Notes under the pieces: generated by a model
What the model saw: only the letters and a program-made list of their open reading frames with translations
What the model was told of the DNA's origin: nothing
Databases searched by the model: none
Program-made: the position numbers and the translations under genes
Origin: Protula sp. h YS-2021
Taxonomy: Eukaryota > Annelida > Polychaeta > Sabellida > Serpulidae
Length of the DNA stretch: 64,000 nucleotides
Reading direction: 5' to 3'
Assembly (NCBI GenBank): GCA_949752745.1
Contig: OX457027.1
Coordinates: forward strand, 90,665,720-90,729,719
Shown: positions 12,340 to 24,679 of the stretch, in pieces
How positions within the stretch are numbered: position 1 is the stretch's first letter
How the letters are laid out: each line of letters starts with the position of its first letter

Positions 12340-15185
12340 TTATTTTCGACCAATTTTTGGCAAGTTCCCAAAAAAAGTAATAACCAGGCGGACACTTATG
12401 TGCATATTTCCATTAAAACCAGAGAAGGATATACATTTTAAAGAAAATTGCATTTTGACCAATATTTTTGGCGAATAGTTAAAAAAAATGTAATAACTGT
12501 TCAGGTAATAATGTGTGCCACTATTACATAAAATTACAAGGCAATGAGTTATTTTCCTAGTGTTAGTTAAGATATTTCGGAAAAATTGCTTTTTCGCCAA
12601 TCTAAAATATGAAGACAGAAAGGACATCTCTTTGGTGTGACTTAAGATTTTACTGATTTTCTTGTTTCTTTTTGCTAATATTTCCACCACATTTTGGCAA
12701 ATCACGAAAAACAAGAAATGTCCGGGTGAGCAGTAATGACTGCTACCTTTACTTAAAAGTTCAAGACAATGAAGTTATTTTCTTGGAATTCGTTAAGATT
12801 TTACTGATTTGTTTTTGCCAAAATTATGGTCATTTTTGGGCGAATGGCCAAAACAACCAGGTGGACGCCAATGCTTCCTACCTTCAACCAAAATTTTAGA
12901 ACGTTTCAATGAGAACCCTAGGAACTACTTTTTCAAGAAAATGGTTTCCGGCCAATGTTTCCGCAGATTTTTTGACAAATTGGTTATAAAAAGAAATAAA
13001 TAGCTAGTTAGGTAGTAATGTGCGATACTGTTGTTTAAAATTACAAGGTAACGAGGCTATTTTCCTGGAGACCGTTTAGATTTTATTGTTTTTCTGTCTT
13101 TTTCAGATTTTTTGGAAAAAAAATCCACGAATTTGTTTTTGGCCAATTGCCAAACAAGTAATGGCCAAGTAGTTAATAATGCCTGCTACCTTTACTCAAA
13201 ATTTTAAGACAGTTGTACTATTTTCCTAGATTTCGTTAAGATTTTACTAATTTTTTTTTTTGCCAAAATGATAGGCAATTCTTTTCCACTCACCAAAAAA
13301 AGTAATGGCCAGGTAGGTAATAATGCCTGCTACTTTTACCTAAAAGCGTTATTTAAGATTTTACGAAAAAAGGGTTTTTCGCCCATATCTCCACCGATTT
13401 TAGGCGAATGGCCAAAGCAAGTAACAGCCAGGTGGATACTTATGCACTCTACCTTATGCCAAAACTTTGGAATGTTTCAATAAAAAGCCTAGAAGAATAC
13501 CTTGTAAAGCAAATTTTCGGTACTTTAAGATTTTATGCAAAACAAATCAGTTTCTCTACAATATTTCCGCGATCTTTCGGCCAATCTTCAAAACAAGTAA
13601 CGGCCAGGTGGACACTTATGCACCCTATCTTCCACCAAATTACAGAACGTTTCGATGAAAACTCTGGGAGATGCGTTTTAAAGAAAAATGTTTTTTTTTT
13701 TTTGGCCAATATTTCTGCCAGTTTTTGGCGAATTGCCAAAACAGTAATAGTCGGTTAGGCAGTAACGTGTGCTACTGTTACCTAAAATTACAAGGCAATG
13801 AGGCTATTTTTCTGAAGAACGTTAAGATTTTACTATTTTTTTTTTTTTTTTCGCCAATTTTTTTTACAAAATAAAAAAGTATTAGCTAGTTGGTAATATT
13901 GCCTGCTACAGTTACTTAAAATTTCAAGACAGGAAGACTATTTTCCTGGAGAATAAGATTTTACTTATTTCTTTTTTTTTGCCATTTGTTGGCCAATCAC
14001 CAAAAACGAATAGCCAGTAAGGCCTGCTACCTTTCGTTAAAATTTCCAAACAGTAACACTTTTTTCCTGATTTTGGTTACGATTTTGCTGAAATTTTGTT
14101 TTTCGCCAAAACTTTTGGCCACTTTTTGGCCAATTATAAAAAAAGCAAAAGCCTGGTAGGTAATAATGCCTGCTATCTTCAGCTAAATCTCAAGTCAGTA
14201 AGTCCATTTTCCTAGAGCTGGTTAAAATTTTACGAAAAAATTACGTTTTCGCCAATATTTCCACCGATATTTACGAATCACCAAAACAAGTAATCCCCTA
14301 ATGGAAACCTATGTACTCTACCTTTCACTAAAATTTTAGAACGCTTATATGAAGACAGTAGGAGATTGGGTTTTGGTCGGTATTTCAGCTCAATTTTGGC
14401 GAATAGTAAAAAAAAAAGAAAGATAACCAAAGAAAAAAAAAAGATAAATAAATAACAAACGAAAGAAGTCGGTAAGGTAAGCAGCCAGTAAGGTAATATG
14501 TTTGCAACTTTTATAAGAATTACAAGGCAACGAGGCTGTTTTCCTGGAGATAGTTTAGATTTTACCCATTTGTTTTGTATTTCGCCAAATGTGTCGCCAA
14601 AAGAAGTAATAGGCATTTAGGAGATAATGCCTCCTCCCTTAACGTTAAATTTCAAGACAGTAAGACTATTTTCCTGGAAACAGTTAAGATTTTACAAAAA
14701 ATTGGTATTCCCCCCCCCCCCCCCCCACAGTGTTTCCTCCAATTTTTTTGCGAATGACCAAAACAAGTAATAGCCAGGTGACTCTTATGCACCCTACATT
14801 CCATCAAAATTTAGAGCGTTTCTACGAAAACCCCAGCAGATTTAATGAAATCATTTTAATGAAATTTCGATTTTGGTCAATACTTCTTTTTCGAGTCCTG
14901 ACCCAAACTATCTTCATGCAAAATTTCGAGCGTATTGAACAAAATTTGTAGGCAGCAGTAGGCTTTTTTCGCAAAGGATGTGATGGGTTTGCCAAATTGG
15001 CAAAAATTTACAAATTTCGACAATAATATAAAAGGTATCTGCCCCCCCCCCCCCCCAATGTGCGCCATATTTCTACAAAATTTGAGTCTGATCCTGAAAG
15101 AGTAGCCAAAAACAAAAGTTTATAGACGGACGGACAGACAACAGACGCCCCACACGATGGGTATAGCACAGGTGCCTAGAGGGTT
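12340..15185. repeat. Degenerate tandem/interspersed repeat array with gacggacagaca-type tail
   Basis: Two kinds of segment alternate through this region. One reads roughly gccaaaacaagtaatagcca followed by ggtggacacttatgcaccct and recurs near 12370, 12845, 13410, 13586, 14281 and 14757. The other contains taatgcctgctac and ttttcctggag and recurs near 12720, 13030, 13150, 13300, 13760, 13890, 14160, 14510 and 14610. The array ends with acggacggacagacaacaga near 15125. Short frames inside are by-products of the repeat. I read it as a stack of related dispersed repeats; similar tails occur at about 19130. Confidence 0.7.
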
Positions 15186-15277
15186 TACAACTCCGGACAA
15201 AAGTTTCAGACTATCGGAAGTCTGTCAGGAAATAGACAGCAAATAAAAACACAGGATTTTCATTCATTACAGCGTTG

Positions 15278-15283
15278 TTTATT
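15278..15283 (-). promoter_or_regulatory. Probable polyadenylation signal of the COX4 gene
   Basis: AATAAA on the minus strand (tttatt on plus), about 400 bases downstream of the COX4 stop codon. No other good signal lies closer. Confidence 0.45.
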
Positions 15284-15684
15284 GATCTTTTTCGTTCAAC
15301 AACACAACAGTAACACATTCATTCAATACCCTGAAACATTTCAATTACGCGATTTTCAAAGTTCATCAAAATCTTATGAATACTTTCTGCCTAAACTTTT
15401 ACAGTAAATTTCTCTGGCGTTTATCTGAACAAATGAACGTATGAACAAATTCATATGGTAGCCTTTTCATTAATTTTTTTCCCTATGTTTCCTTCCATGC
15501 ATATACTTTGTTTATGTTACGATACTTTGTTTATGTTTATGATTCTAAATATATGACGTCACACCAGAGAAGATTCTCCTGACGTAATACGACTCGATAT
15601 TCCTGACTGGCTAATCCCTGTCTATCCCACATCACCGACAACAACTGCAAGCTCGTGGCTGCGAAAGCCTGGGGGGCGGGGCAC

Positions 15685-18600
15685 TTAGTACCAGATGTCA
15701 TACCAGGGCGTCTTCTTCCATTCGCCCGTCTCCATGTCTATGACACCCATAGATTCCGTGGCGGGGTTGGCCAGGAAGGCATCGCTGTACTGCGCCTGGC
15801 GGTACTCAAACTCCTCCGCACGAGTTCCTATGTAGCCTACAAGACAAAACAAAACCCATGTCAAACAGACACTGACACCAGTCAGACACTGACACCAGAG
15901 TGTCGATGCTGGTAGGCACAAGACGGCACGCAAGCCCCCTTTCGAACAGCTCCCCCCCCCCCCCCTGCACTCCCCACCCCCTCTCCCGCTCCCGGAATCG
16001 TGTTCACAAGACGCTCAAGAACCAACCATAGGCAGTGTAGAAGGTAAAAATTGAAAGTCCTGCAGCTGACCTTGAATGACCACTAAAGGTCACCAAAATC
16101 AAATCCGCTCGTGAAATCATATTCGTGAAATCATATTCATACACAAGGTTCATGAAAATCATTCAACGGTCTTTGGAAGAATTTTGTTGAAATACCCTTC
16201 CTCATGATACTATCGAGGGTAAAGATTCGAGTCGTGATCCCGAATTACCACCCAAGGTCACCAACATCTCATCAGCCCGAGAGGTAATCCACATAACACT
16301 CCGGCTCAGCCTCTCTCGATGGAAATCCCCTCACAGGTTATGCCGGTGTTCAGAGCACACAACCCCATCCCCAACCCCCCCCCCCCCCCCCTCCCCGCCC
16401 GGCCCCCGGTTTTCGGGCACGGTCATGTCTGCACCACTCACTCTCACAGGGCAAACAAACCCCTGAATTTTCTACGCTGTCTTCAGAATCAACAGGGTCT
16501 GTTGCTGCGTATACCTATTCTACAAGACATAGTTCTTTCGATGTTGTTGTTTTTTTTTTTTTGTAATATAGACAAGAATATTCAGGGACACTGTGACCAG
16601 CCGAGATCTAGTAATTCACCTATCAATAGGTTTCAATATTGTTTTGTTTTCCTTTTTTTTGTAACATAAAAATCCCCGTAAATATTGCATTTACCGACAA
16701 GGGAATGCTCACCGGGAACTGTTTGATTTACTGCAGCAGTCGGTGAATTATTTCTACTCTTCTATTCAGCGCTGAATCATTTCTAATAAGCTTGTTTATG
16801 ATTGCAAATATTCAGTGAACTTATACCGTACTATTTAACTTTTGGCCCGCTGGAGTCATCACCAGAATATAATTTAGTACAGCGGTGACATTACGATCTG
16901 AATTCACACAATGAGTGGACAGCGTTCTCTTTTGCCCAGCATTTGAATGGCAACACTGTATTTTATACACAACACGTCGAGGCGGTACACGTCTTTTCAC
17001 AACAGGGTGGACAGGTATAAAGGGGAATCTTGCGCACAATAGGCAAGTGGAAAATACAGACCGCAATGTTTATCTGAAATAGCTCTGCCAAGCAAAGTCA
17101 CGTGACAGGACAGCCAGTTTTTGCTCATTTGTTAAATACTGCAATGTCGCACATCTGCAATATAATATCCTTGGCATTTAAAAAGGCTTGCCCTTACACT
17201 TTCTGAGTACTTATCTAGATCTCACTGCAAAATCTCACTGCAAAATATCCATTTTTGACAAAGTTCAGATCCGTCAATTTGAAGTCAATTTAAAAATAAC
17301 AAGACGTTGCACACCTGCAATATAGATACTGCCACTGTGTACAAATTCAAAAGAGTGGGACTCAACGTAATACGACGAAATGTCCCGTTCAACCATAAAA
17401 ATTATCACCATATTTATTTTTAATTGAAATATACATTCAAACACCATAAAATGACCACTATGGACTCTCACACCCAACAACAAAACGTTAGAAGTAGAAT
17501 TAATTACATTTTCAATTTCCAGGGTTTTCCACGACCTTTACGAAATTCCAGGATTTTACAGGATAGCGGGAACTATGTGAGTATTTGTCTGGACAAAACT
17601 CAAAGGTTTCGCCAGAAAATGGGGTAAATTTTATCCAATTTAGACAATTGCTGATCCGTCAATTTAATTATTATTTTCTTTCAGCTGTGATGACCACTAA
17701 TCATGCTTTAATATCGTTAATGATATTATTTTTTTCGTCCTTTATCGCTATATATGTCAAAGGAAAGGCTAGGCAAGTGGCTATGCGCACCACATGAATT
17801 AAATCTATCACAACATTTCCTTCTTGCAATGCATCACATGGCCTTTTCCATACTCATGGACGCAGCCATAGTGAATACTTCTTACCATTTGTTTTAAGCT
17901 TTTAGAAAACTAGCAGGGTACTCACACAGCTGGTAAAACATGAGCCAGATCATGCTGAGCCAAATCATCAGCAGGTTGTAGTTGAGGTCGATCTTCCACC
18001 GGCCCCTCGTCTGATTCACAAACTCAACCACTGTCTGGCGGTAGGCCGTACGGTACACTGTGACGTCACAAAGAAATTATTCTCACACACTGAAAATACG
18101 TTTCGAATGAAGGAATGTCTAAATATTAAATAAATGGTAATCTAAACTTCCTTATACTTCTGAACCTATCTGTTAACTTCATTAATGCTGAAGATCCTTT
18201 TTTCACAAGAATGTCCATGGACACTTTGTCCAGCCGTAAAAGCGAAGACATCACAAAGGTGAAAGGAGAAACCGACCAATTTTGACAAAATTTAGATTTG
18301 GTAGAAGGCCTCATGGGTAATATTGCTATGAAAAGTAATCGGATAGGGTCTGTGAGACGAAGAATATTGTTTGTGTTTCTCTTAAAGCTATCCCTTTATT
18401 TGGCCAGTTTTTGCCGAATCGATAACAAAAGTACTACAACTCCGCTGACGATACCTGGGATCAGAGAAAGGAAGGTGGGAAGGAAGGAGAGAAAAAAAAA
18501 CAAAGTAATGTAGTATGGCTCGTTATATCCTTCAGTGAGAGGCAGACCTATTAGTATGGCCTGTAAAACCTACGAGGGGAGACCATGAAAAAGTACGCCT

Positions 18601-19765
18601 CGAGCGGACTTCAACTCACAATCTCTTGTTTTGCAGGTGACAACGCAAACCACCGCTTCTACAGGAGGTAGAAGTATAAATATTGCTTGAAAACCCCATA
18701 AAAGGAGACAAAATTTGCCTTTAGAGGGGTATGAACTTACGACCCCTTGCATCGAAGCCTAACACACTACCGACTTATAATTTGGCCTGCACACAATACG
18801 ACTGCCGAAGAAGCGTGATGCACTAGAGCATTGCGATTTTTCTGCAATTTGGCCGTTTTTGGCGAACATTTTGTCCACGTCGCTAAACAAAATACAAGCC
18901 TTGTTCGGGAACTTGCGGTGAACATTCTTGTAAAATTTCGTACCGGGTTTCTTAGGAAGAACAGAATTTTGGCCAAATCGCCAAACAACAAAAGCTGTGT
19001 TGAGAATTAAACAGATAATAATCCTGCCAAATTTCAAAACAATCGGACCAGAAATGTAGGAAGAGTACAGTTTTGACAAGTAAGTATTTGTGAAACACAC
19101 GCAGGCCCCAAATTCAAAGGGGTATAAAGCCATGACGGACAGACAGACACCCCAACCCTATATCGTTTACACACACACATAACGGACGACGAATACCCCA
19201 CAAGTGATGACTGCACCTCACTGCGTTAGACCTTTTGCACTGAAACGGGTAAGCGTCTTTTTTCTTTTGTTTGCGGAGGGTGGGGGGGAGGGATGGGGAC
19301 AAAAATACGGCGGTTGGGGGCGGGGGTGGCGTGGTCTACGATTACTTACGTGTCTTCTTTTCCTCGATCGTCATCTCCCGCCAGTCGCCCAGTTCCTTGG
19401 GCCTGAGGACATTGGCGACGTACTCGGTGTCCTCCTTGAAGTACGTCGTCTGGGCGGGGAAGTGGGGGTAGTCGTAGTAGTGAGCCGGGTCACCGTCGTA
19501 CCCGAATGCCAGGATCTTTCTTTTTCCTGCAGCAACAAAAACACACCCGACAGGATTTGATCTCGTGCGTCCCATGGTAACACCATACGTGACTGAATAA
19601 TCGCGAATTTAAAACATTTGCAGCTTTTCCAGACATACCTAAGGCAGGGTGAAACTTTTCTGGTGGTGAATCAAACGGAGGTAGACAAGCCCGTACGGCA
19701 GTGGTGCTGAGGGCTCTGCATGGTACTCGCTGGGCGATGGACAACATTCGAACCAGGCCCGCCAT
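15685..19765 (-). CDS. COX4: Cytochrome c oxidase subunit 4, mitochondrial, nuclear gene with four coding exons
   Basis: COX4 is a nuclear-encoded single-pass subunit of respiratory complex IV in the mitochondrial inner membrane. Coding exons on the minus strand are 19639-19765, 19350-19526, 17926-18057 and 15685-15836. Each intron starts GT and ends AG, and every junction is phase 1, giving 195 codons plus stop. The protein begins with an arginine-rich, acid-free leader of about 27 residues ending in A-L-S-T-T-A-V-R-A, a typical mitochondrial presequence. The family hallmark G-D-W-R-E-M-T-I-E-E-K-K-T-L-Y-R spans the exon 2/3 junction. One membrane span follows (L-L-M-I-W-L-S-M-I-W-L-M-F-Y), then a C-terminus with N-P-A-T-E-S-M-G and G-E-W-K-K. 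Length and motif order fit COX4. A 5' UTR intron is possible, because ttgcag lies immediately before the start codon. Confidence 0.88.
15840..17925. other. COX4 intron 3
   Basis: About 2.1 kb, non-coding, with C-rich runs near 15950 and 16377. Frames on the opposite strand across exon 4 and at 16319-16669 are shadows or low-complexity sequence. Confidence 0.6.
18590..18785 (-). repeat. tRNA-derived SINE pair in COX4 intron 2
   Basis: On the minus strand two tRNA-like segments lie about 115 bases apart. One has an anticodon-loop-like ctgcaaaac followed by a B-box-like gtgagttgaagtcc. The other has ttcgatgcaaggg followed by gtaagttcatacccc. Both are degenerate and sit in the intron between exons 2 and 3. 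They look like SINE heads or tRNA pseudogenes, not active tRNA genes. Confidence 0.5.
18780..19200 (-). repeat. Dispersed repeat with gacggacagacagac tail in COX4 intron 2
   Basis: Contains repeated ttggccaaatcgcc-type phrases and ends ggtataaagccatgacggac followed by agacagac. It resembles the array at 12.3-15.2 kb in style and tail and is probably a member of the same broad repeat class. Confidence 0.5.
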
Positions 19766-20612
19766 CCTGCAACACGACAAACAGGAGTGGTGTCTTAGCT
19801 TCAGCGACTGAACCTGACCTTTCAAAAACCCGGCCACATACATCGGAACAGGTTCGAAAAAAAAACTGGAAAATTTTACCATACATGGGAACGCCGGACG
19901 GTTGCTATAGCAACACACCGGCCATGTTTAATACTTTGCATGCATCGTGTCGGTAAAACGCTGTAGAGTAAGACGCCTTGTAAGAATTCGACTTACACAC
20001 AATTTTTTTTTATTCTATCATTTTATTCTATAAAGTAACCTCGACTTATACACCGGCAAGTACGGCCTACATAACGAGCCGAGATCACTTCACATTCAAT
20101 GTACGACACGGTCACATGTATTTGTTACTTACTCACGTACTTGTTACTGACGACCAAGACAAGAACCGTCATAACAGCGATTAATGAGACCGTAAATAAA
20201 CCCGTACATCTTACTCTTTCAGCGAGACAAGAAGTTATCGCGCAAAACCTGAATCCAGCCTCCGCCCTGGTTTGTTACAACTGTCTGAGTCAAACGTCTG
20301 GGCTGTTGTATGTCCAGCAACTAGTTCACACTGGTCACCGGCCTCATGGTTTAATAATAATGCTGATTAAGACTTTACTCACTTATCTTGTTAGCACCGC
20401 AAGATTTAATAACCTAGTCCTAGATGACTCTTGCGGTCTTCCTATTAGAGCAAGAGTCATAGTTCCTATAATAGGAAATGTCATTGATGTCAATTTCCAA
20501 ATCTTTGCGCACGACTGTTGCCAACGGCGTTATTTAAGAAAGGGTGCATCACATAAATGGTCCAATTATAAATTATGGCGCACAAGCTTTATGGTCAGAT
20601 AACAATTTTTTA
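19766..20612. other. Region upstream of COX4, no confident gene
   Basis: Holds the probable COX4 promoter and 5' UTR (minus direction). A 167-residue plus frame at 20099-20602 has no recognisable domain and is treated as chance. Confidence 0.4.
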
Positions 20613-20620
20613 CTGAGAAA

Positions 20621-21426
20621 CAGGGCTGGTATGATTTAAATCAGTTGATTTAAATCGTGATTTAAATCAACGTAAAAAAATCATGATTTTTGATTTTTTT
20701 ATTTTCTATTTAAAATGTGTGTCATTCAGACTGCGTTCACTGAAGGCACTTGGAGACGCCTTTGTTTAATCAAGGTATTTCATATGGTACGCCTATTAGT
20801 GCACATGAGCCTCCGAGGTGGGGAGAAGGGGTTTAGCTAGGGGCAGCACGCTTCAAGCAAGTAACTGACTGTGGTGTTTGAAAAGAAACCCTTGAGTCTC
20901 ATAGTATTATGACTGTTTGAGTAAGTACTCTGGAGTGGATATGTAATCGCACAACTAATCTTCAGAAACTCCCGGTAGCATCGGTATCTGTAACGTACTC
21001 CGGCCTTTCTGTCAACCACGTGTGCTTGTAAACAAAGTCTTGGTGTTATGCGTCGAGCGAGGTTATTTTAACCCCCCCCCCCCCATATCACTGCTTTTCC
21101 AGTTGTTAATTGAACAAACCGCGAAGTGGAAAAGGCTGGAAACTAGCGTTTTGCTACGGGTCGCTCAATAAATGAAGAATTGAGCTTGAAGACAGTTATC
21201 TAAACATTTGACAATTGAGGATAGTTGTCACAGATTTTGTGAAATGTAAAGGTTTTTGTATTACAAGATAGTGTTACGAGTCTTCAGTTAACTGTTAAAA
21301 GGTAGTGCTTTTGGATATTTTGTCGGGTTTTTTTTTCAGTTTGAATTAAATCAAAAACATAAAAAAATCTGATTTAAATCAAAAATCATGATTTTTTTTA
21401 AAAAATCGGATTTTTTTCCAGCCCTG
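20621..21426. mobile_element. Non-autonomous hAT-type element with 8-bp target duplication
   Basis: The element starts CAGGGCTGG and ends CCAGCCCTG, short terminal inverted repeats typical of hAT transposons. The 8-bp target duplication ctgagaaa is perfect (20613-20620 and 21427-21434). Subterminal regions are packed with gatttaaatc and catgattttt motifs in both orientations, as expected for transposase binding sites. At 806 bp with no open frame it is a MITE relying on a transposase supplied from elsewhere. Confidence 0.9.
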
Positions 21427-22067
21427 CTGAGAAAAATATGTGATTTCTTGAGAGCAGATATCGAATCCCTCACTATCGCCCACAACAACAGTGAATCCAC
21501 AGTTGCAAAACCACGCTTAACTCTAGTTTGGGAGTTTCGCTGAGGTCGAAAATAATGCGCCAGGGTACTTCTCAGTTTGCTTTTAAAGAAAAAGCCTTCC
21601 AGATCGAGCCTCGGTGTCCTCGAACGTGCGCCGAAGCATCCAGAGCCTCGAAAATTGAGATCAATGGCCATTTCTATTGCAGGAACTGTGACCCATTCTG
21701 TCCTAGGAAGATGGAAAGGGTCCGCTGGGACTATTTTCCATAATTCAGCTCAATTCTGTTCTCGAATGCATTTCAATCATCTTAGGTTGCCAGTTTCGAA
21801 AAAAAGAAGCGTATCTATCTCAATCTAAAAAATATGGCGTCCGGCGACATGGAAATGAGATATTTTTTTAATCATTCATTTTTCGCACGTAAAACCTGTT
21901 TGTCAAAGGACAAAACTTTAATAATACAGTTTAATGTATAATTATTATATTTTAGCCCCCCCCCCCCCCCCCCCCTCATGAAAAAAAGTTCTCTAATGAG
22001 CCAATTCGCACTTTTGAATTTTGCCGAAAAGACTTTGCGTTTCGGCTGAATTCAGGTGGGATAAGGA

Positions 22068-23029
22068 CAGGGTTGGCATGTTTCTTCCATGGAGGGAAAA
22101 AACCATGGTTTTTTCCGGGTTTTTTCCCATAGGGAAGAAATACTTTCTTCCTTCCTTTCACGGAAGAAATGGAAGAAACCTTAAAAGGTGTAATATTTGG
22201 AATTGCTGTCAAATAATATGCTTAAGCGGCACTCGGAGTAATTCTTGAATAGGTGCGAATTCACATATCAAACTTCCATGTAATAAATAGGATCAGACAG
22301 AAGGGTCTTGGGTGCCATCATCTCCGCTCTTTATGTACTCCGGAAACATGTGTAATTTTGCACGGCGCGATTTGGGAAGGGACGCGAATCCACATCTTTT
22401 TCTTTCATGTAAAGAAAACAAAGGGGACACCAATCCACACATAAACTGGCCAATGATAATTATAGAAATTTAGACTCGTGTTTCAATGCGTGTTGAAAAG
22501 CTGGGTACGCTGTAATAACCTGAGTACTTTTGGTCAAGTGTTTAAACTTTAACTTTGTGTGTGGGAAATTAGTGTATCATTTTGCTTGCTCTTAATGTGC
22601 CAGTGAAAACAAAAGACAAAGGCTGTGTTTACCTTGAATGGGGGGCGGGGGGGATGTTAGGTATTAAGATTAAAAGGAGGTGATAAGAAAAGGGTGTTGC
22701 GGCAGCACATTGGCAAAGCACATTGTATAAGATCATTATTTCTTTATTGTGTTTTGGTGTTACCATGTATTTTTTTCGTTTGTTTCTTTTTCGTTTTTTG
22801 TTTGATAGTACATTGGAACACACTAAATATTGATTCTGTAAAATCAATTAATAGATAGTACGTTGCATTGATGTTTTCTTGACAAAGTAGGTTTCTTCCC
22901 ATTTTCTTCCCACTTTCTTCCTTTTCTTCCCGGAAGAAAGGTATTTCTTCCCTTTTTTCCCAGTTTCTTCCCTATTTCTTCCCAGGGAAGGGAAGAAATA
23001 CCTTTCTTCCCGGAAGAAAACCAACCCTG
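22068..23029. mobile_element. Second non-autonomous hAT-type element with 8-bp target duplication
   Basis: Termini are CAGGGTTGG and CCAACCCTG. The flanking 8-bp duplication gataagga is perfect (22060-22067 and 23030-23037). The subterminal 150 bp at each end are filled with direct and inverted gaagaaa/tttcttcc motifs, a different internal motif from the element at 20.6 kb. The short minus frames at 22844-23102 come from these repeats. 962 bp, no coding capacity. Confidence 0.92.
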
Positions 23030-23039
23030 GATAAGGATA

Positions 23040-24480
23040 TAAAGAATGATAGAAAAAACGGCAAAAATCAACAAAATTCCTTTTTGCAAGAAACATATTC
23101 ACATGTTGGTTATTAAAGGGACTGAATAATATGTAAAATAGTTTTTTACATAAAACTTGAAAGTGTGCATGTTGAAAGAAAATTAGAATTTTGATGTTTT
23201 TCCCTTATCATTTCTTTATAATTTATCCCCCACCATTTTCAGTCGAAACAACACCTCCACCGGAAAAATCCGAAAGTGCGAATTGGCTTATACACAATGC
23301 GGACACTGAACAATAAGGCAAATCACTTTGGGCGATCCGAATAAAATGCGCAAAACTTCTGCGTTTCGAATACAAACTACTCGAGGAAAAAGTGAAAGAA
23401 ATGAGAGAGATTTCGCCTAAATGTCAAATTTCTCTTGTACCAAAGAGCAAGCGAGTTATTAAAAAACGGTATGCTACGGTATTTTAAAAAATTTAACAAA
23501 AATTTTAACAATAGTTTTAAATTTCAATTTCTTACAGTTTAAGGCTTCAATTTCTTTTATGTCCAGAGTATGACCTGTTTCTTATTTCTTCTATCATTTC
23601 TTTCATTTTTACCCGGTTCCCTCGCAGTCGAAATTCAAAATTCTTGCGCATTTGTTCGTAACACCCAGAGTGTGATTACTCGTAGGTTTATGATTTTGTC
23701 ACGTTCACTTAAATCTCTTATTACCTATTTCGTTGTAAATTGTTTTGATTATGATTTTCGGTTAAAATATCATATCGGAGCTACTTGGATAAATCTAATT
23801 AGCAGTTGGTCTCATAAGATTGTAATAATAATCGTTGAAAAACCAACCTTCTTCGCCCTTTCTATCCGTAAAAATTTTATACTAAAGTTTAGGTCCGAAT
23901 TCGGTCATAGATCGATCAGCCCACCCGTATATTTTCTTCTTTAACAATGCGTTGCTATGGTAGTCACCACGAGCTACTGAGAACTTATTAAAATCTCGAC
24001 TCTGAACCTCAAGACTTTTTTGACGTCAGTGCACATAATTCTGTTTTTTTTCTCTGTTTAGTTTTTCGTAACATATCGAAGGAAACATTTTGTTCGTGAT
24101 CGTGCTCTGTCATTTTGAAAGTAGAAAGGACATTATTAAAATTAAGGGGAATTTGCAAGGAAAGTCACTTTTATTGACAATGAATTCAAAACAATGAAAC
24201 AAAATATTGAATGAACTGAATCATGAAAGTATTTTTGTTACTTATGAAATAGAGTTTTTGTTTATAAAATTTGCATTCAACTAAGTTAACATTAAAATAT
24301 CAGCGATTTCATGACAAACAAGTTTTCTAGGATTTGCTTACTTTGCAAATTAGGGGTTTCTGGCATGTAGGACTGACCAAGAATAGCGCATCAAAGTTTC
24401 ATAAAAAAAAAATTATATCGCCGTTTTTGTTTGACATTGATAAGAAGTCTATTATGAGGCAAAAATACAACGGGCTATTT
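23040..24480. other. Intergenic DNA
   Basis: No gene family is recognisable. The 124-residue frame at 23570-23944 starts with a hydrophobic stretch but shows no other feature. Confidence 0.4.
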
Positions 24481-24487
24481 AAGAGCA

Positions 24488-24679
24488 GGAGTGGTATTCT
24501 GCTCTGTCCTTATATTTAAGGACGTCCTTATTCTTGAGATTACATGGTTCATCCTTAATTTTTATCCTTATTTTAAAAGACTTTGTTAAGTTTGAGGATA
24601 GAGCAGAATAGCTTTTTTTATCCTTATTTTTAAAAATAAGGACATCCATAGAAATAAGGACAGAGCAGAATACCACTCC
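24488..24679. mobile_element. Short MITE with 26-bp terminal inverted repeats
   Basis: The left end GGAGTGGTATTCTGCTCTG and the right end CAGAGCAGAATACCACTCC are reverse complements over about 26 bp (through tccttat/ataagga). The 192-bp interior is built from tccttatt and aataagga repeats. A target duplication is not obvious and the superfamily is unassigned. Confidence 0.8.

Noticed and set aside
12340..14900. Regularly recurring motifs suggestive of a CRISPR-like array
   Set aside because: Repeats are long, degenerate and variably spaced in a eukaryotic intergenic region, with no cas genes; this is a dispersed-repeat array.
15655..15915. Plus-strand frame across 15.7-15.9 kb
   Set aside because: Antisense of COX4 exon 4.
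16821..17066. 81-residue minus frame inside COX4 intron 3
   Set aside because: Looks like repeat-derived sequence in an intron; no domain signature.
20099..20602. 167-residue plus-strand open frame
   Set aside because: No domain, no family resemblance, lies in the upstream region of COX4; a long frame by chance is plausible.
23570..23944. 124-residue frame with a signal-peptide-like start
   Set aside because: Only the hydrophobic N-terminus is protein-like; the rest has no conserved pattern or splice context.
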